Shown in pieces: positions 33,308 through 46,707 of a DNA stretch of 64,000 bases (position 1 is its first letter; each line of letters begins with the position of its first letter). The notes beneath the pieces are model-generated. The model had not been told where the DNA came from and searched no databases. It saw nothing but the letters and a program-made list of their open reading frames with translations. The stretch lies in the NCBI GenBank assembly GCA_963854835.1, contig OY978526.1, positions 64,883,765-64,947,764 of the forward strand. The letters run 5' to 3'. The position numbers were made by a program, and so were the translations under genes. The DNA comes from Megamerina dolium (taxonomy: Eukaryota; Arthropoda; Insecta; Diptera; Megamerinidae).

Positions 33308-33753
33308 TTTTTATTCCTTTTTGTAATTAATTATTTAATTTATAAAAGTAACCCCTTAAATTTGCACGAAATAAGTTTTTCAGAAACTGCACACCGGCTT
33401 TGAAGCGATATTAAATTTAATACACAGTAAACTACTGTAGTAGTCATTCACAATATATATAAATATTACAAAAGTGTTAAGTAACAATTACAATATACTT
33501 GCTAACACAATGTAATAATTGAAATTATTTGAGTTTTATTGAGTACTTTATTCGATGTATGAAGCTCTGTTAAAGTAAAAAAAAAGAACAAAGCGAGAAT
33601 AAGAGAAATAAAGCAATTAGAATCGCAATTGCCACCAGATTTTTCTAATATTTATATAGCGAATTGGAATATAGCTGCTGGAAATTGAAAGTGATTTGGT
33701 TCTTTTAGCGATATTTGCTTCAATAGCTCCTTACAGAATGTAGCTATTAACAA

Positions 33754-34310
33754 TAGCTGCATTCTTTTGTAAGCGAGTTGCAAAAGAACACAAACTCTCA
33801 TATAACTTTAGTTACTGAGCAACGCTGGTGGTATATATGATTGTTCGTGAAATTTGTTAACGAAATAAAAACAAAAAAGAAGCAAAAATAATAAAATAAT
33901 AACCTGCCGTCTGTCAGGTTATTATTTTATTCGGATTAAGTGTGCCGATAATCCGGAATTAGGCTGCCGTCTGTCTAGGCTATAAGTTATTCAGTTATTC
34001 GCTATTGTGAATAGGCTACTGGAACGTGCTTTTGAAATTCCAACACATGTCAAATTATTGTAAATATAAACAACACTAAGTAAAATTAAGCAAGTGCAAA
34101 TAAAAATTTAATTAATATAAACGAATATATTTACCACAGATTCCGCAGAATTGCTTCTTTATTTGTTTTTATTTCGTTTACAAATTTCACGAACAACCAT
34201 ATATTTCACCATCGTTGCTAAGTAAATAAAGGAATATTATAAGCAAGTAAAAGGGAAATTATATGAGAGTTTGTGTTCTTTTGCAACTCGCTTGCAAAAG
34301 AATGCAGCTA
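33754..34310. mobile_element. Long-TIR MITE (family 2) containing a fragment of Harbinger-type MITE
   Basis: Outer ends TAGCTGCATTCTTTTG and the exact complement bound inverted repeats of roughly 125-145 bp with one indel. Each contains a subterminal palindrome, CTTTTGCAACTCGCTTGCAAAAG on the right arm. The inner arms share GTTCGTGAAATTTGT-AACGAAATAAAAAC. There is no coding capacity. A piece of MITE family 1 lies inside at about 33,899-33,983. The element fills most of the CstF-50/Nop16 intergenic space. The superfamily is not assigned, because no clear target duplication was found. Confidence 0.75.
33899..33983 (+). mobile_element. Harbinger-type MITE, copy B (right end only)
   Basis: About 85 bp matching the right terminus of copies A and C, from CTGCCGTCTGTCAGGTTA to AATTAGGCTGCCGTCTGTCTAG, nested inside the family 2 MITE. 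The rest is deleted. Confidence 0.8.
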
Positions 34311-34625
34311 GTGTGAATTGTTTTCATCACAAATTGAAATTGCCTGCCGGCGTTGTTTAATTTTGCTGATGTCTGACCATAGCAAACATGCACCTTAATC
34401 ATCTTATGTCTTGTGCTACAGCCTAATTCATAAAGTTTTACAACACTGTTCAAAACTAACTAGTGACAGCGCCAAGTTACAGACTGTCAAAATGCATAAA
34501 TAAAAATGAAGAAGTCGAATCAAACAAAAAGAAAACTCCGTATTTCATTGTAAACACGTGCGGATACGCATATAGGCTGGTGATTTCAATTTGATTATAA
34601 TTTAAGAGAAGACACAAATATCAGA

Positions 34626-35377
34626 ATGAAAATCCGTAAGAATCATCACAAGAAACGATATCGTTATAATGTAAACAGGAAAACATTAAATAAAACACGT
34701 AAATCAACTGGTAAAATTAAAGAGTAAGTTCTAGCTTGTGTATCAAGATATAATATTATTGTTAATACAACTAATTGCATATTATTTATCAGTCCTGTGT
34801 TAAAAAAACTATGGATAAATAGCAAGCGACCAAATAAGAATTTCTATGAAATGGGTTTGTCATCGGATCCAAATAAAACAGTACCTATACCGAATGCCAA
34901 ACAGGATCGTTTAGAACTTATAAAGATTGTAAATGGTTTTGTCGAAGAAGAACTTGACGAGGAGGAAAAGACATCGGGCCTGAACGTAGTGCCCAAGAAG
35001 CGTAGAGTCAGGGAACATGTAGCAAAGCAACTGGAAGAAATGTCCAAGGAGCGTGGTGATCCCGAATTTAGGTGAATATGAGTATGTGCAATATATAATT
35101 TAACTTTTTTCTATTCATGATCATTTCATATCTTAGATTACCGAAGGGTGTTGTCAGCCATTTAAATTATTTTCTGGATAAATATAAATTTAATTACAAA
35201 GCAATGGTCACCGATAGACGCAATTATGATCAATGGACATGGAAACAATTTCGTATGAAAATACGCAAATACATGACAATACCGGAGCAATTTAATACAT
35301 ATTTGGCGAAGCATAATATGCAACCAGGTGACAAATTGCCATGGACAGAATATGATTCGGATAGTGAGTGGAAATAG
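34626..35377 (+). CDS. Nop16: Nucleolar protein 16 (60S ribosome biogenesis)
   Basis: Nucleolar assembly factor for the large ribosomal subunit. Exons 34626-34723, 34793-35071 and 35137-35377, with introns of 69 and 65 nt, give 205 residues, a normal Nop16 size. The N-terminus is highly basic (MKIRKNHHKKRYRYNVNRKT), followed by the family motif LKKLWINSKRPNKNFYEMGL. The middle is Glu-rich. The C-terminal half, LPKGVVSHLNYFLDKY then MVTDRRNYDQWTWKQFRMKI, is the conserved Nop16 domain. The ATG at 34,626 is chosen because it starts the conserved basic block. A poly(A) signal AATAAA occurs at 35,444-35,449. It is head-to-head with CstF-50, about 1.3 kb apart. Confidence 0.93.
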
Positions 35378-35449
35378 AAATTAACGGTTTCTCTTTGTAG
35401 TTCTTAGATAATTGATATTATCTATGCGATGTATAAATTCATAAATAAA

Positions 35450-36029
35450 ATGCATATAAATATAGATGTGGTTGGTAAACTAAAGTATAGACGTTTTATT
35501 TGAGTAGGTAGCTTAGATGATGGCGTTATATGTAAAACCTATTCTATATATGAATACCATTGGAATTAGCTTAAAATACTCTCTAACTGAAATCACCAGT
35601 ATATTTTTAGAAACGGAATGACAGAAATAACAAAACTTGGGATAACGAACCTATGGTATTCTTTATCTAATGCATGTATTTGCAAACGAACTCTAGCAAC
35701 CGGCAAGCACCATTGACAATTGTGATGCGATATGGTGGTACACAGTACAATGAATTTGTACCCGTTTACACCAATGCATCCACAAAAAGCTAGCATTGCG
35801 ACAGCTACATATGTTTATAGCACATTCTTACATTGCACTATTTCACACTACAGAAAGGGGTACGCACACACACACACAAATGCACTTGAATTTACGATAT
35901 TATTCAGGAAGGTTGCCCTAGGTGGTACTACCACAACCATAAGTAGCTTCGGCTGCAGTATACTGTATGTATATTCGCGAATGCGATGCTTTTCCAGCGC
36001 ATGTGCATCACCATCATTGTGAAAATCGG
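35450..36029. other. Intergenic between Nop16 and eEF1-alpha, nothing recognised
   Basis: Short open frames here have no recognisable homology and overlap on both strands. The last few tens of bases probably belong to the eEF1-alpha core promoter. Confidence 0.5.
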
Positions 36030-36052
36030 TCTTTCCGTCTTTTGTGCTCGAG
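36030..36052 (+). promoter_or_regulatory. Candidate TCT initiator and short non-coding exon 1 of eEF1-alpha
   Basis: The sequence TCTTTCC fits the YC(+1)TTTYY TCT initiator that Drosophila translation-machinery genes use instead of the classic Inr. Transcription from C36031 would give a pyrimidine-rich 5' TOP leader. A strong donor, GAG/GTAAGTGC, follows 22 nt later at 36,053. The gene it would serve starts translation at 39,072, giving a first intron of about 2.7-3 kb. This is inferred from motif and position only. Confidence 0.5.
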
Positions 36053-38753
36053 GTAAGTGCCACGTATTTTTCTTAACTACGCGAAAATCTTAAAAAATTT
36101 TCCATCAAATATATGCATCCTGTAATAAATTATTCAATATTCATTTAAATATATTGCGTATGTGCTTTTGTAATAATTTTTATGTATAATATGTGATAAA
36201 TGTGGAAATTTGTATTTCATTGTGATGCTAAAAAATTTGCAATTGAAAGAATTCGCATTCTGCATATATAGGTACCATAGAGGTGCAATTTAGATTAAGG
36301 TGCATTTTTTTTTTGTATATAGGTATTGCCGGCCGGTGAATTCGTTAAATTAAAATGACGTAGAAATTAATTAAATTAATACCAGTATGGAAAAAAGAAA
36401 CGACAATGCAGGTATGCATGTTTGTTTAATAATTGCAAAATTAAACAAATTACTAACCTTGTATGGTGAATTGCAGTTTCGTGACAAATGCATTGATTTC
36501 TAAGATGGCCGCCACACCACTTATCTAATAGTCTATATATCACCGGAAATGCTAGAAAACTCTTGTTATTTATTCAATTTTTAATCAAATTTGCTAAAAT
36601 TTATATTACATTTACTTACTAAGATGATCATGATCAATATGTATGGGATTCCACATGAACGACTATTTACTATTTTGCTTGATCCTATAGGCATACCTAG
36701 TTAGAAATAAAATGCAAAGATTTCTCGACAAAAGAGGTCGCACATTTCACTTTGCCATATATAATATTGGAGTACTAAAATAGGTTAGACCAATAATACT
36801 ATTTGGTATATGTCAAAGAATTATTTTAATAAAACATGCATTCATTTTTCTCTGTGGGAATCACTATTGTTGCAGACTGCAATTTTAGCTCAGATAAAGG
36901 AGAATAAAAACGTGCTCGTACAATATTAGATTCGAATAATTTGCATATAATTGTAAATGAGTTGTAAAAATAAAAATCAAGTATGTGGCTATGCTTGCAT
37001 ATGTGCATGTAACATAGGTGCATGTGCATGTAAAAATATAGGTGTAGAAAGAAACAAAACCTTTAGAACAGACAAATTTGAGCAAATGTGTGAAAATACT
37101 TTATAATACAAACATACATATGTACGTTTTGAATGAATAAAAAACTAAGAGAAAAGAATTGTGGTCGTTAAGCTAACAGCACAAAATATTTTCGATATTT
37201 TAAGGATGCTTGTATGTATGTAAAACTGCGTATATATACAGTATACATTGGATAAGCTCAACTCTATATAAATATTCTCATATTAAAAATTTGACTGTTG
37301 AATTAAAATTTAAAGAAATTAACTTTGAGTACCTACTAACTAAAAAAAATTAACAAAATTTAGATGCAAACTCTAACTTCTCTAACCATATATTTCTTAA
37401 AAAAAACAGTGTATTTCACTTAATTTTGTATATAAAAACATCAGCAACTTTTATTTGAATATAAACAAGAAAATATAATAAGTTATAGAAGTTCGCTAAA
37501 ATTCGATCAGATTTAAATAACTTCTCACAAATATGTTATTTTTTTCATTATATATATTTATTTTTGCTTCTGCTTTTTAACAATTTTATAAAGTGGCATG
37601 ATTTTATAACAATAACTGTAGTAATTGTTTTGTGTTTATTAATTTTTCAGCCTAGTATCAAAATTATTTTTAACTAATATTATTTCAAAATTAGTAAAAA
37701 TTATTTAAAAAAATTAGTTAAATTGACCATTCACTGTAGCTATATATACAAGAAATACATCTAAGTAATGTTGTGCCCAACACTGTAACACTATATTAGA
37801 ATATATCTTTCTCTATGCACTCAATGCACTATACTACATAGACAACACCAAAGTAACCAATACGGTCGCAATTTGTTGCACCCCCTCGAAAAATATATGA
37901 ATATTCTCTCATAGAAAGCAATGTGGATACCTTGATTTTCACCACATTGAACAACCGAAAGAATACACGAATAGTTTACGAGAATTTATGAAATGTCGCC
38001 TACAACAACATCATCGGTGACGAACTTCCAATGATATGAAATGAATTTTCGCAATATTACGGTGGGCATGTAGGTTCTCGCGTGTACATAAATTGGTTAG
38101 ATGCAGACATATACAATGCATATTTGTATGCGTCGTCGTATTCATCGGTTCGCTCGTAACTCCATCATCAAAGAGAGTGATATTGATTTTATGTGTAGAG
38201 AAAAGTTTTACAAAAAATTTATTTTTCACATTATTTCTCGTATAACGGTACAGACAAGACCAAGTAGAGTCGTGTGTTTGCAAGAGCAAAAATATTTGTT
38301 AAACGGTATGATTATAATTTAAATAAAATTAAATATAAAAACTGTAAGAAAGCAAATTTAAATTGAGCTTATGATATAGAATTACTATTAGATAGAGAAA
38401 AAATGAGTGTTTTGTGTGTTTTTTCTTTGTTTTATCTTGTCGTAGAATGATTAATGTGGTCAAGAAAAAGTGAAAACAATGTTTTATATTTAAAATTATA
38501 AAATATTTATTTAAAATATGTACATAACAACAATAGAAAAAATTAATATATTTAGGCAATTTGATAAAATTTGTTTGCCCATCCTCACCGCTATAACACC
38601 CACCTCGAACGCGCTGTGCTTACTCATTCCCTACCTACCCCAACTCACCAGGGATTGTGCCACCCGAACAGCTCGTTATACTGCATACGAGTATCATAAC
38701 TGCGATGTAATTTAATTAAATTCTAGCAGACATTATTTGTTTTTTCATTTCAG
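36053..38753 (+). other. Probable first intron of eEF1-alpha, AT-rich
   Basis: No coding sequence is recognised. It is bounded by the donor at 36,053 and by a pyrimidine-rich acceptor (TTTTTTCATTTCAG) at about 38,753. A further candidate non-coding exon (about 38,754-38,913) could precede a second acceptor, CCATACAG, at 39,034, which lies 37 nt before the start codon. Confidence 0.45.
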
Positions 38754-39044
38754 AACTATAGTGACAATACAATCGCAACAACACCGCTTCAAAAAGTAGG
38801 CATTGGAATTTCAAAAATACTCGTAAAAAAACCAAACTCATTCAAAAGTTAAAAACAAACACTGAAATACAAATAAGCGTGAAGCGTGAACATTGAAACA
38901 AACGTCGAAGTAGGTGTAAGAAAATTTGTCATTTTCACTTTTAAGCGAACCAAAAAGAATTTTTATTTAAGTTTTTTTGTTTGTTTGTTGAGAGCAATTT
39001 AATTTAATTTCTTGATCTGCCCTGCTCCATACAGCGTTAATTGA

Positions 39045-40598
<1,554 letters not shown>

Positions 40599-42500
40599 CT
40601 AGAGTGCCATCAGATTGAAAAGCAGCAAATGCAATTTATATTGTCATCATTGTTGTTGTCGTCATCATCTTCGTCAGCAGCAGCAACAGCAAAACTACAT
40701 AAAATTCAAATGAAAACATTTAATAAGCATAAACTTAAAAAAGTACTACTATTACTACTACAATTTATTAATAATATTAATATTAATAATAATAATATTA
40801 TCCAAAATGATATGAATAGTTATTATAATGTTAGTCGTTTAACAGTCAATGTGAGCAAGAACAAAAACAACCATAATCGAAAGCAAGACATTTCCAACAA
40901 AAACACACAGCAACACCAACAACACACCAATTCCTTCAATAATGATTCCCCATATTCCTCTTCTATTGTTATCAATAATATTATTGCTAATTTATATGCA
41001 TGCATTCAAAAGACATTATTAGCACCTGAATCATCTACATCATCAACTGTTTCATCGGTAAAAGAAAAACAAGAAACAACAACAGCAACATACATGTTAA
41101 TACCATTCCTTAAGCAAAAAGAACGCCAACCATTTCAGGCAGTGGGCAATGAGTATCAGAATTTGTCACCACCAATACAACAAACACTACCATCACCATT
41201 AACATCAAACGAATTAAACACAATTCCGGTGGTGTATGATCAGCGATATGATAAAATCCTAATTATGCATCGCATTGAATGGAATGGAATGTGCATCTTT
41301 CTTCAAATTATCTCTTACTACGCCTATCTATATCTCAATTTGTATCGCCATCGTAAATCATTTCGTAGGAAATCCAACCAGTTTAACGAAATCATCAACT
41401 TCACCACCAACATCATTTACTAAATGTATTCATTATATACCAACACACTCACAAACATTATTAAATTCATAAATCATCAATTTTTATATACTTACATGCA
41501 TACTATGTAATCTACATATATAACCTGCATATGATCACTTCATCATATTGTTTTATATTATTTATTCTTTATTATTACATACTATTGAGTTTTTGTTAGC
41601 ACTGAATTTAGCCATGGTTAATCATTTAATATGTAATTGTTATGTTGTTTTATCTTTTGTTGTTGTTCATAGTGGATTCATTTGTTATCATAATTTTATT
41701 AAACATATTTATAATGTTTACCTACATTTAGTTTTCAATTTCTATTATTCGATTTAATAATGATAATCTTATTTTGTAAAAGGAAATGAACAAAAAAGAA
41801 TAAAATTTTATGACTATTATCACACTCCTCTATTTAACCAAAGCTTCATACTCACTCTCTGATAATACCATTCATTCAAATTGTACCGCATTTTGAAATG
41901 AATTTAAAGTAGAAACGTTTACAACCACCATGCAACAGCAACTAATCGTATAGTCGTATTACAGAAAAAGAAAAATACATAGAAAAGTCTAAAGCAAACA
42001 ATTTGAGCAAAAATCCTTCAATTAACTAAGCACTCACACACACACACATACACACACTCAGCCAAACATAACACCGAATTTGTCAACTTGTCATCACATC
42101 CTGTATATGAGCATGTAGAGGAGAAGATTTTGAAAAGCAAATGTTTTAAGAATGTGGCATACTACTACATACGAGTATATTCCCCAAATGATAAAAAATA
42201 CAACAAAAAATGCAAGCATACTTACATAAATACATACAGTATATATATAAATAAATGTGTAAAAGCTAAATATTGCTTCGTAAATATGATAAAATCATAA
42301 AGAAAATTAACAATTTTAAATGTATGATTGATTGACGAGAAAGTATGATATTAAATAAAAATAAAGTCAGAAGAAATGCAAAATGGCCAATAAAAATATA
42401 TAAATAAATAGAAAAAAGAAAAGGAAATATTTAAAAAATCTAAAGATAGAGTAAGGTGTTGGGTAGCGTAAGTATTTAGGAGAAAAATTTGTAATGATCG
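40599..42500 (+). other. eEF1-alpha 3' UTR and downstream spacer
   Basis: CAA/CAT/AAT-rich low-complexity sequence. The long open frame at 40,629-41,423 has no recognisable domain and is best explained as repetitive UTR. AATAAA occurs at 41,799-41,804, with further hexamers near 42,355. No other feature was recognised. Confidence 0.6.
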
Positions 42501-42529
42501 AATACTTGTTTTATAGAAAAAGAGATCTC

Positions 42530-43120
42530 GCGGATGGATTGCTCGATATTCGCCTTAAGGGACGGAATCGTTACTGGATTGTTCGCATAACATCGGTCCT
42601 TCCGGGCAGCCCACAAAAGAAATTATAAAGGCGTCAAATCGCAGCTCCGAGATGGCCAATTACATCGCGGAGACGGCTGATAACACGATTACCGAACTTG
42701 GCGAGCAATAGATCGATTTTTTGTTGAGTTGTTGAGATAGATGGCGAATCGATGTTACAGGACTGAATATCACACACTCGGCTACGGCAGCCACATTCTC
42801 CTCAGTGCGCACCGTATGACGACTGGGACCGTCAGTCGACTAACATTTCAGTCTCTCGAACTGTTTGCACAAACTTGTGTACATCATAGGGTGCCTCATT
42901 TCGGCCAAAACCTCTTTTTAATAAACATACCGTTTGGGCTACTACATAATGCAAACTTAAGTTTGACTTTAAGTTTGCATTATTTCCCAATGTTTTTCAA
43001 GCGTAAAGCGATTCCGCAGAGATATGACCCTGACTTTCTGTCAATATTTCTAGTTGGAAAAAGCTGCCAGTATCAATAACATATGTATGATATAAAAAAA
43101 TCACTTAATGGTCCACCCTG
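42530..43120 (-). pseudogene. Degenerate DDE (Tc1/mariner-like) transposase remnant
   Basis: On the minus strand, fragments in shifting frames read KFGNRVISR, then NWPSRSCDLTPL, stop, FLLWAARKDRCYANNPV, SLKANIEQSIREI. This matches the carboxyl half of an abundant arthropod transposase family with an SCDLTPLDYFLWG-type motif. At least one frameshift and one stop are present. The sequence GTCCACCCTGTAT near 43,110 resembles the terminal sequence of such elements. A 14-bp inverted repeat (TAATGCAAACTTAA, 42,947-42,982) lies inside. Confidence 0.65.
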
Positions 43121-43245
43121 TATATTTCTCAAAATAGCCAAAATTTCAATCAAATCCTTCCGTTTGCCTTTGTTTTTCTCCATATTTTACGTGAACAAAT
43201 GTCACGTGCGTAACCTGGGATATACACACACACAAAGAGGTATGA

Positions 43246-43301
43246 GGTACGAATGCACCTACCACATCTGAGTAATCAGATGTGGTAGGTGCATTCGTAC
43301 C
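43246..43301. repeat. Perfect 26-bp palindrome with 4-nt loop
   Basis: The left arm 43,246-43,271 and right arm 43,276-43,301 are exact reverse complements, and the loop is GTAA. Key arm sequence: GGTACGAATGCACCTACC...CATCTGA. Transcription would give a 26-bp RNA hairpin. It is next to the transposase remnant. No host gene is adjacent. Confidence 0.9.
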
Positions 43302-43329
43302 TATCAATTCTTTCAATAAGACGAATAAT

Positions 43330-44019
43330 GGTTTATAAGAAGCATAATAAGCGCGACTGTAAATAACTCAGAAATTCCTATCAAGATTTTTGGACCTATT
43401 TGCGATGGCGGCTGTATGAGTCGTATGTCAATATTGACATAGATGATCCTTGGTCAGATCAAGCGAATAGAAGAACACGTTCCAACCAAAAAAGTGTTGT
43501 ATTCTGTGCCCACTGTAAATGTCGACGAAGAAGAAGACTTAACCCCTGGCAGAAAGACAAAATACTGGAAAACCTGATAGCGCTCAAAATTTCCATCAGG
43601 AACCAGTGAGGACAAAAAATAAGTGGTATATGAGGGGGCTTGAATACACTTGGGCCATAGGCTATGAACTCGATGTGAACCCGGGTAAGGACAGAACAGA
43701 TTCTCTTCACAACTAAGTTCGTAATTTTTGATTTTTAAATCTTTTAATTTGATTGTTATTTAATAAAATTCTTTTTGCGTTTGGTATTTTTGTATTATAT
43801 ATTGGAAAGCATTCGTTCGGTCGTTGTTGTTTTTGCATGGTGCGATTACGTTTTGCTTAAATTGTTTATTTACAGTGAGATTTGTTGTTTGATACGGCTT
43901 AAACCCAGATTATTTCAAACTGTGTTTTGTTGGTTGCTTGCAATCTGTTTTTCTGCGCTTTCAAAACTGAATTTTGTATGCACATTAATACGGTATTAAA
44001 TCGTTATTTTGTTATCGCT
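43330..44019. other. Intergenic, nothing recognised
   Basis: Includes an open frame at 43,400-43,609 with an Arg-rich patch that I cannot relate to any family. The remainder is T-rich, ordinary spacer. Confidence 0.5.
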
Positions 44020-44547
44020 TATAGACAGACGGCAGCCTAATTCCGGATTACCGAGTTAATTCGAATTAACTCGGACATTAACTGTAGCTAATCCGCAATA
44101 ACTCTATGAGTTAATTCTCAAAATAAAATAGGATTAGGGCAATTTACTATGGCAACACTGCTGAAAATTTTCTATTGTGAATTTTTCTCGATCCATTTTA
44201 CAAAATATTAGGTGTGTTCGCTAACAAGAATCTTTCAACAATTGTTAACAGTTTTCAACATGAAAAGCGTTGGCGAACAAATAAATCCAGCTGTCAATTA
44301 CGAACTGTGGATGTCAATTTACAAGTTTGTGATAGTTTTCAGTTCATGTACTTCTTGTAGATTTTCTCATATCGAGAGTGATAGATGACAGAAATTGATA
44401 GTGATAGTAATGTAAGTGAGCAGACCTAATAAAACAGCAATCAGCCGGTTAGTTAATCCGCAATACTGCCATCTGTCAGGTTAATATCTTATTCGGATTA
44501 AGTGCGCCGGTAATCCGGAATTAGGCTGCCGTCTGTCTAGGCTATTA
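44020..44547 (+). mobile_element. Harbinger-type MITE, copy C (nearly full length)
   Basis: About 528 bp. The left end reads TAGACAGACGGCAGCCTAAT and the right end is the complement, ATTAGGCTGCCGTCTGTCTA followed by GGCTA and TTA. The internal subterminal motif CTGCCATCTGTCAGG is an imperfect second copy of the terminal motif. Same orientation as A and B, opposite to D and E. Confidence 0.85.
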
Positions 44548-44599
44548 CACCTGTTCTGCTATTTTATTTTGATATTTATTATTCTTACTATTACTCAGC

Positions 44600-45870
44600 A
44601 ATTGCTTTAACATTTTGTACCAGAATGTCAGAGGCTTAAACTCGAAATTGTGTGTTACTTATTTGAAAAGCTTTAACTACTACTGTGAGGCCTTGATATT
44701 TAGAGAAACCTGGCTTAAACCTAATGTTTTTGATACTGAAACTTTATATGGTGATTATCAGATTTTTAGGAAAGATCGACTAATCAAGACGTATTGGCGT
44801 GTTTATAGATGTTAAAACTACTCATCCCTATTCATAAAGTTGAGGATTCTGAATTTATTTGTGTCAGAATCCGTGTTAATAATAATTACTTCTACATTTT
44901 ATGTTCCTACATACCTCCTAATACTAGCACACATTTATACCTTAAACACACGGCTTTCATCAAATCTATTTACACTAAACTTGGTGACAATGACTCATTA
45001 TTAAGTTTCGCTGACTAACTTACCTCATGGTACCTGGAGTTTTGATATCGATAACGCTCAATTAATAAGCTGCACACTGCGTGAGTGTTTTAATGAGTTT
45101 TTAGATTCTTTTACAGAATTGGGACTTCAGCGGAATAAAAACGAAAAAATTCTTAATCTGTTTTATACTGATAATTTTGTCAAAAACATCACTATGATCT
45201 CACGAAGCTTTTGTATTACCAGAGGATGGTCATTACCCTACTATCCGCGTGCTGTATGAATATTGTAATTCCATAATTAGTTATTCTGAACATAATATTT
45301 CTTATAGCTTCTGCTTCGAAAAAGCAAATTTTGTAAAATTTAATCAAATCCTGTCTGGAGTTAACTGGTCATCTTTCAATTTAAATTTAAATTCAGACGA
45401 CTGGGTTTTTAAAATCCCATAAATAAATGATATAATATCCCATTAAAATAAATGATATAATTTACAACAGTTTAAACCAATGTATACCAAAGAGGAGGAA
45501 CGCCTCTGAAATAGGAGGTCCTCCTTGGTTTTCTAAAGAATTACTGAAGCTCAAGAATTTAAAAAATCGTTCCTTTAACGCCTGTAAAGATCTGAAAATT
45601 TGGTTAATTATGCCAAATACGCTTCCCTTAGAAATTACTATCAAACATTAAATAATAATTGTTATAAGAATTAATTATACAAGTTGAAAACTGATATCCA
45701 CGAAAATTCGAAAGCTTTTTATATGTTTGTTAATATCAAACGTAAAATTTAAAACTTTCCTACAACAATGAAATATCAGGATATTGTATCTAGTGATGAT
45801 GGAGTTGTTTCTGACTTTTCGCTGACTTCTCTGAAGCAGTGTACGATAGAGTTCTGCAGGAATGTATTCG
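44600..45870 (+). pseudogene. CR1/Jockey-like LINE endonuclease remnant
   Basis: Frames read YQNVRGLNSKL, then LIFRETWLKPNVFD and YQIFRKDR (endonuclease N-half). Further on come EDGHYPTIRVLYEYCNS and GGPPWFSKELLKLKN, then DIHENSKAFYMFVNIKRK, the linker that precedes reverse transcriptase in such LINEs. Stops and frameshifts interrupt it, and the reverse transcriptase itself is absent. It begins about 50 bp after MITE copy C. Confidence 0.75.
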
Positions 45871-46707
45871 TTTGCATCTTGAAAATACTCTATTGATATT
45901 AGAATAGAATCTCTCATTCATTCTCTCTAACCAAATACGAATTTGAATAAAATGAGTAGAATCTCAACATTTACAAATGGAAGTAATGGTTTAACTAGCC
46001 ACCGACGTAGCGCCCGTACGTACTTGCCCTACGTAAGAACATACAAAATTGCATTTGATTCTCTCCTCTACGGGCAACAGGTACGTCACCGTAGAGGACC
46101 CTCATACATAGAAGCAAAAAATACAGTAAATGAGACAACATGACGCGGCAAGACGCAGTAATATAAATCATCAGTGCCTGTCATATAAAGCAACAACAAT
46201 TATAACGTACAACAGACTTGCAGTACTCTCAAATATTAAATTTATGCATTAGGGCGACATTTTAATGCTGAAGTTTTAGTGGTTTCAATAGCAGTTCCAA
46301 CTTTAAGCAAAACAGTTTAACTGTTAAGCTGCCGACCTTTTTAAATAAGTTTGTATAAGTATAGCGTTATGAAAAAGCAACGTCAGCATTAAATTAAATG
46401 TTGCGATATACGTTATGAATTATGTGACAGGTATCAACGAAAACATTAAAGTGCCGAAATAATAAGGATTTCTAGCGATTAATGATTGAAATGAATGAAT
46501 TGCAGCAACAAGTAATGAACCTATAGAAGGTGTTGCAATGGTCAACGAACATACAGCATCTACTCTACCAAAAATCAAAGATATACTGAATAAGAGAAAA
46601 CGCTCATAAAATATATCAAATAACACGAGCATATTCGGAAATATTTAAAGGCAATTGTGCGGTTTGTTGTTAGCTATTTGATAAAGTAGCGATTGCAAAT
46701 GATAAAA
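45871..46707. other. Spacer, nothing recognised
   Basis: No feature was identified between the LINE remnant and the P-like transposase pseudogene. It may hold a terminus of the latter. Confidence 0.5.

Noticed and set aside
40629..41423. 264-codon frame after eEF1-alpha
   Set aside because: Starts about 30 nt after the stop codon, is built from CAA/AAT/TCA repeats and lacks any recognised motif. Treated as 3' UTR.
43400..43609. 69-codon Arg-rich frame
   Set aside because: No family recognised and it lies in repeat-rich spacer. Insufficient support for a gene.
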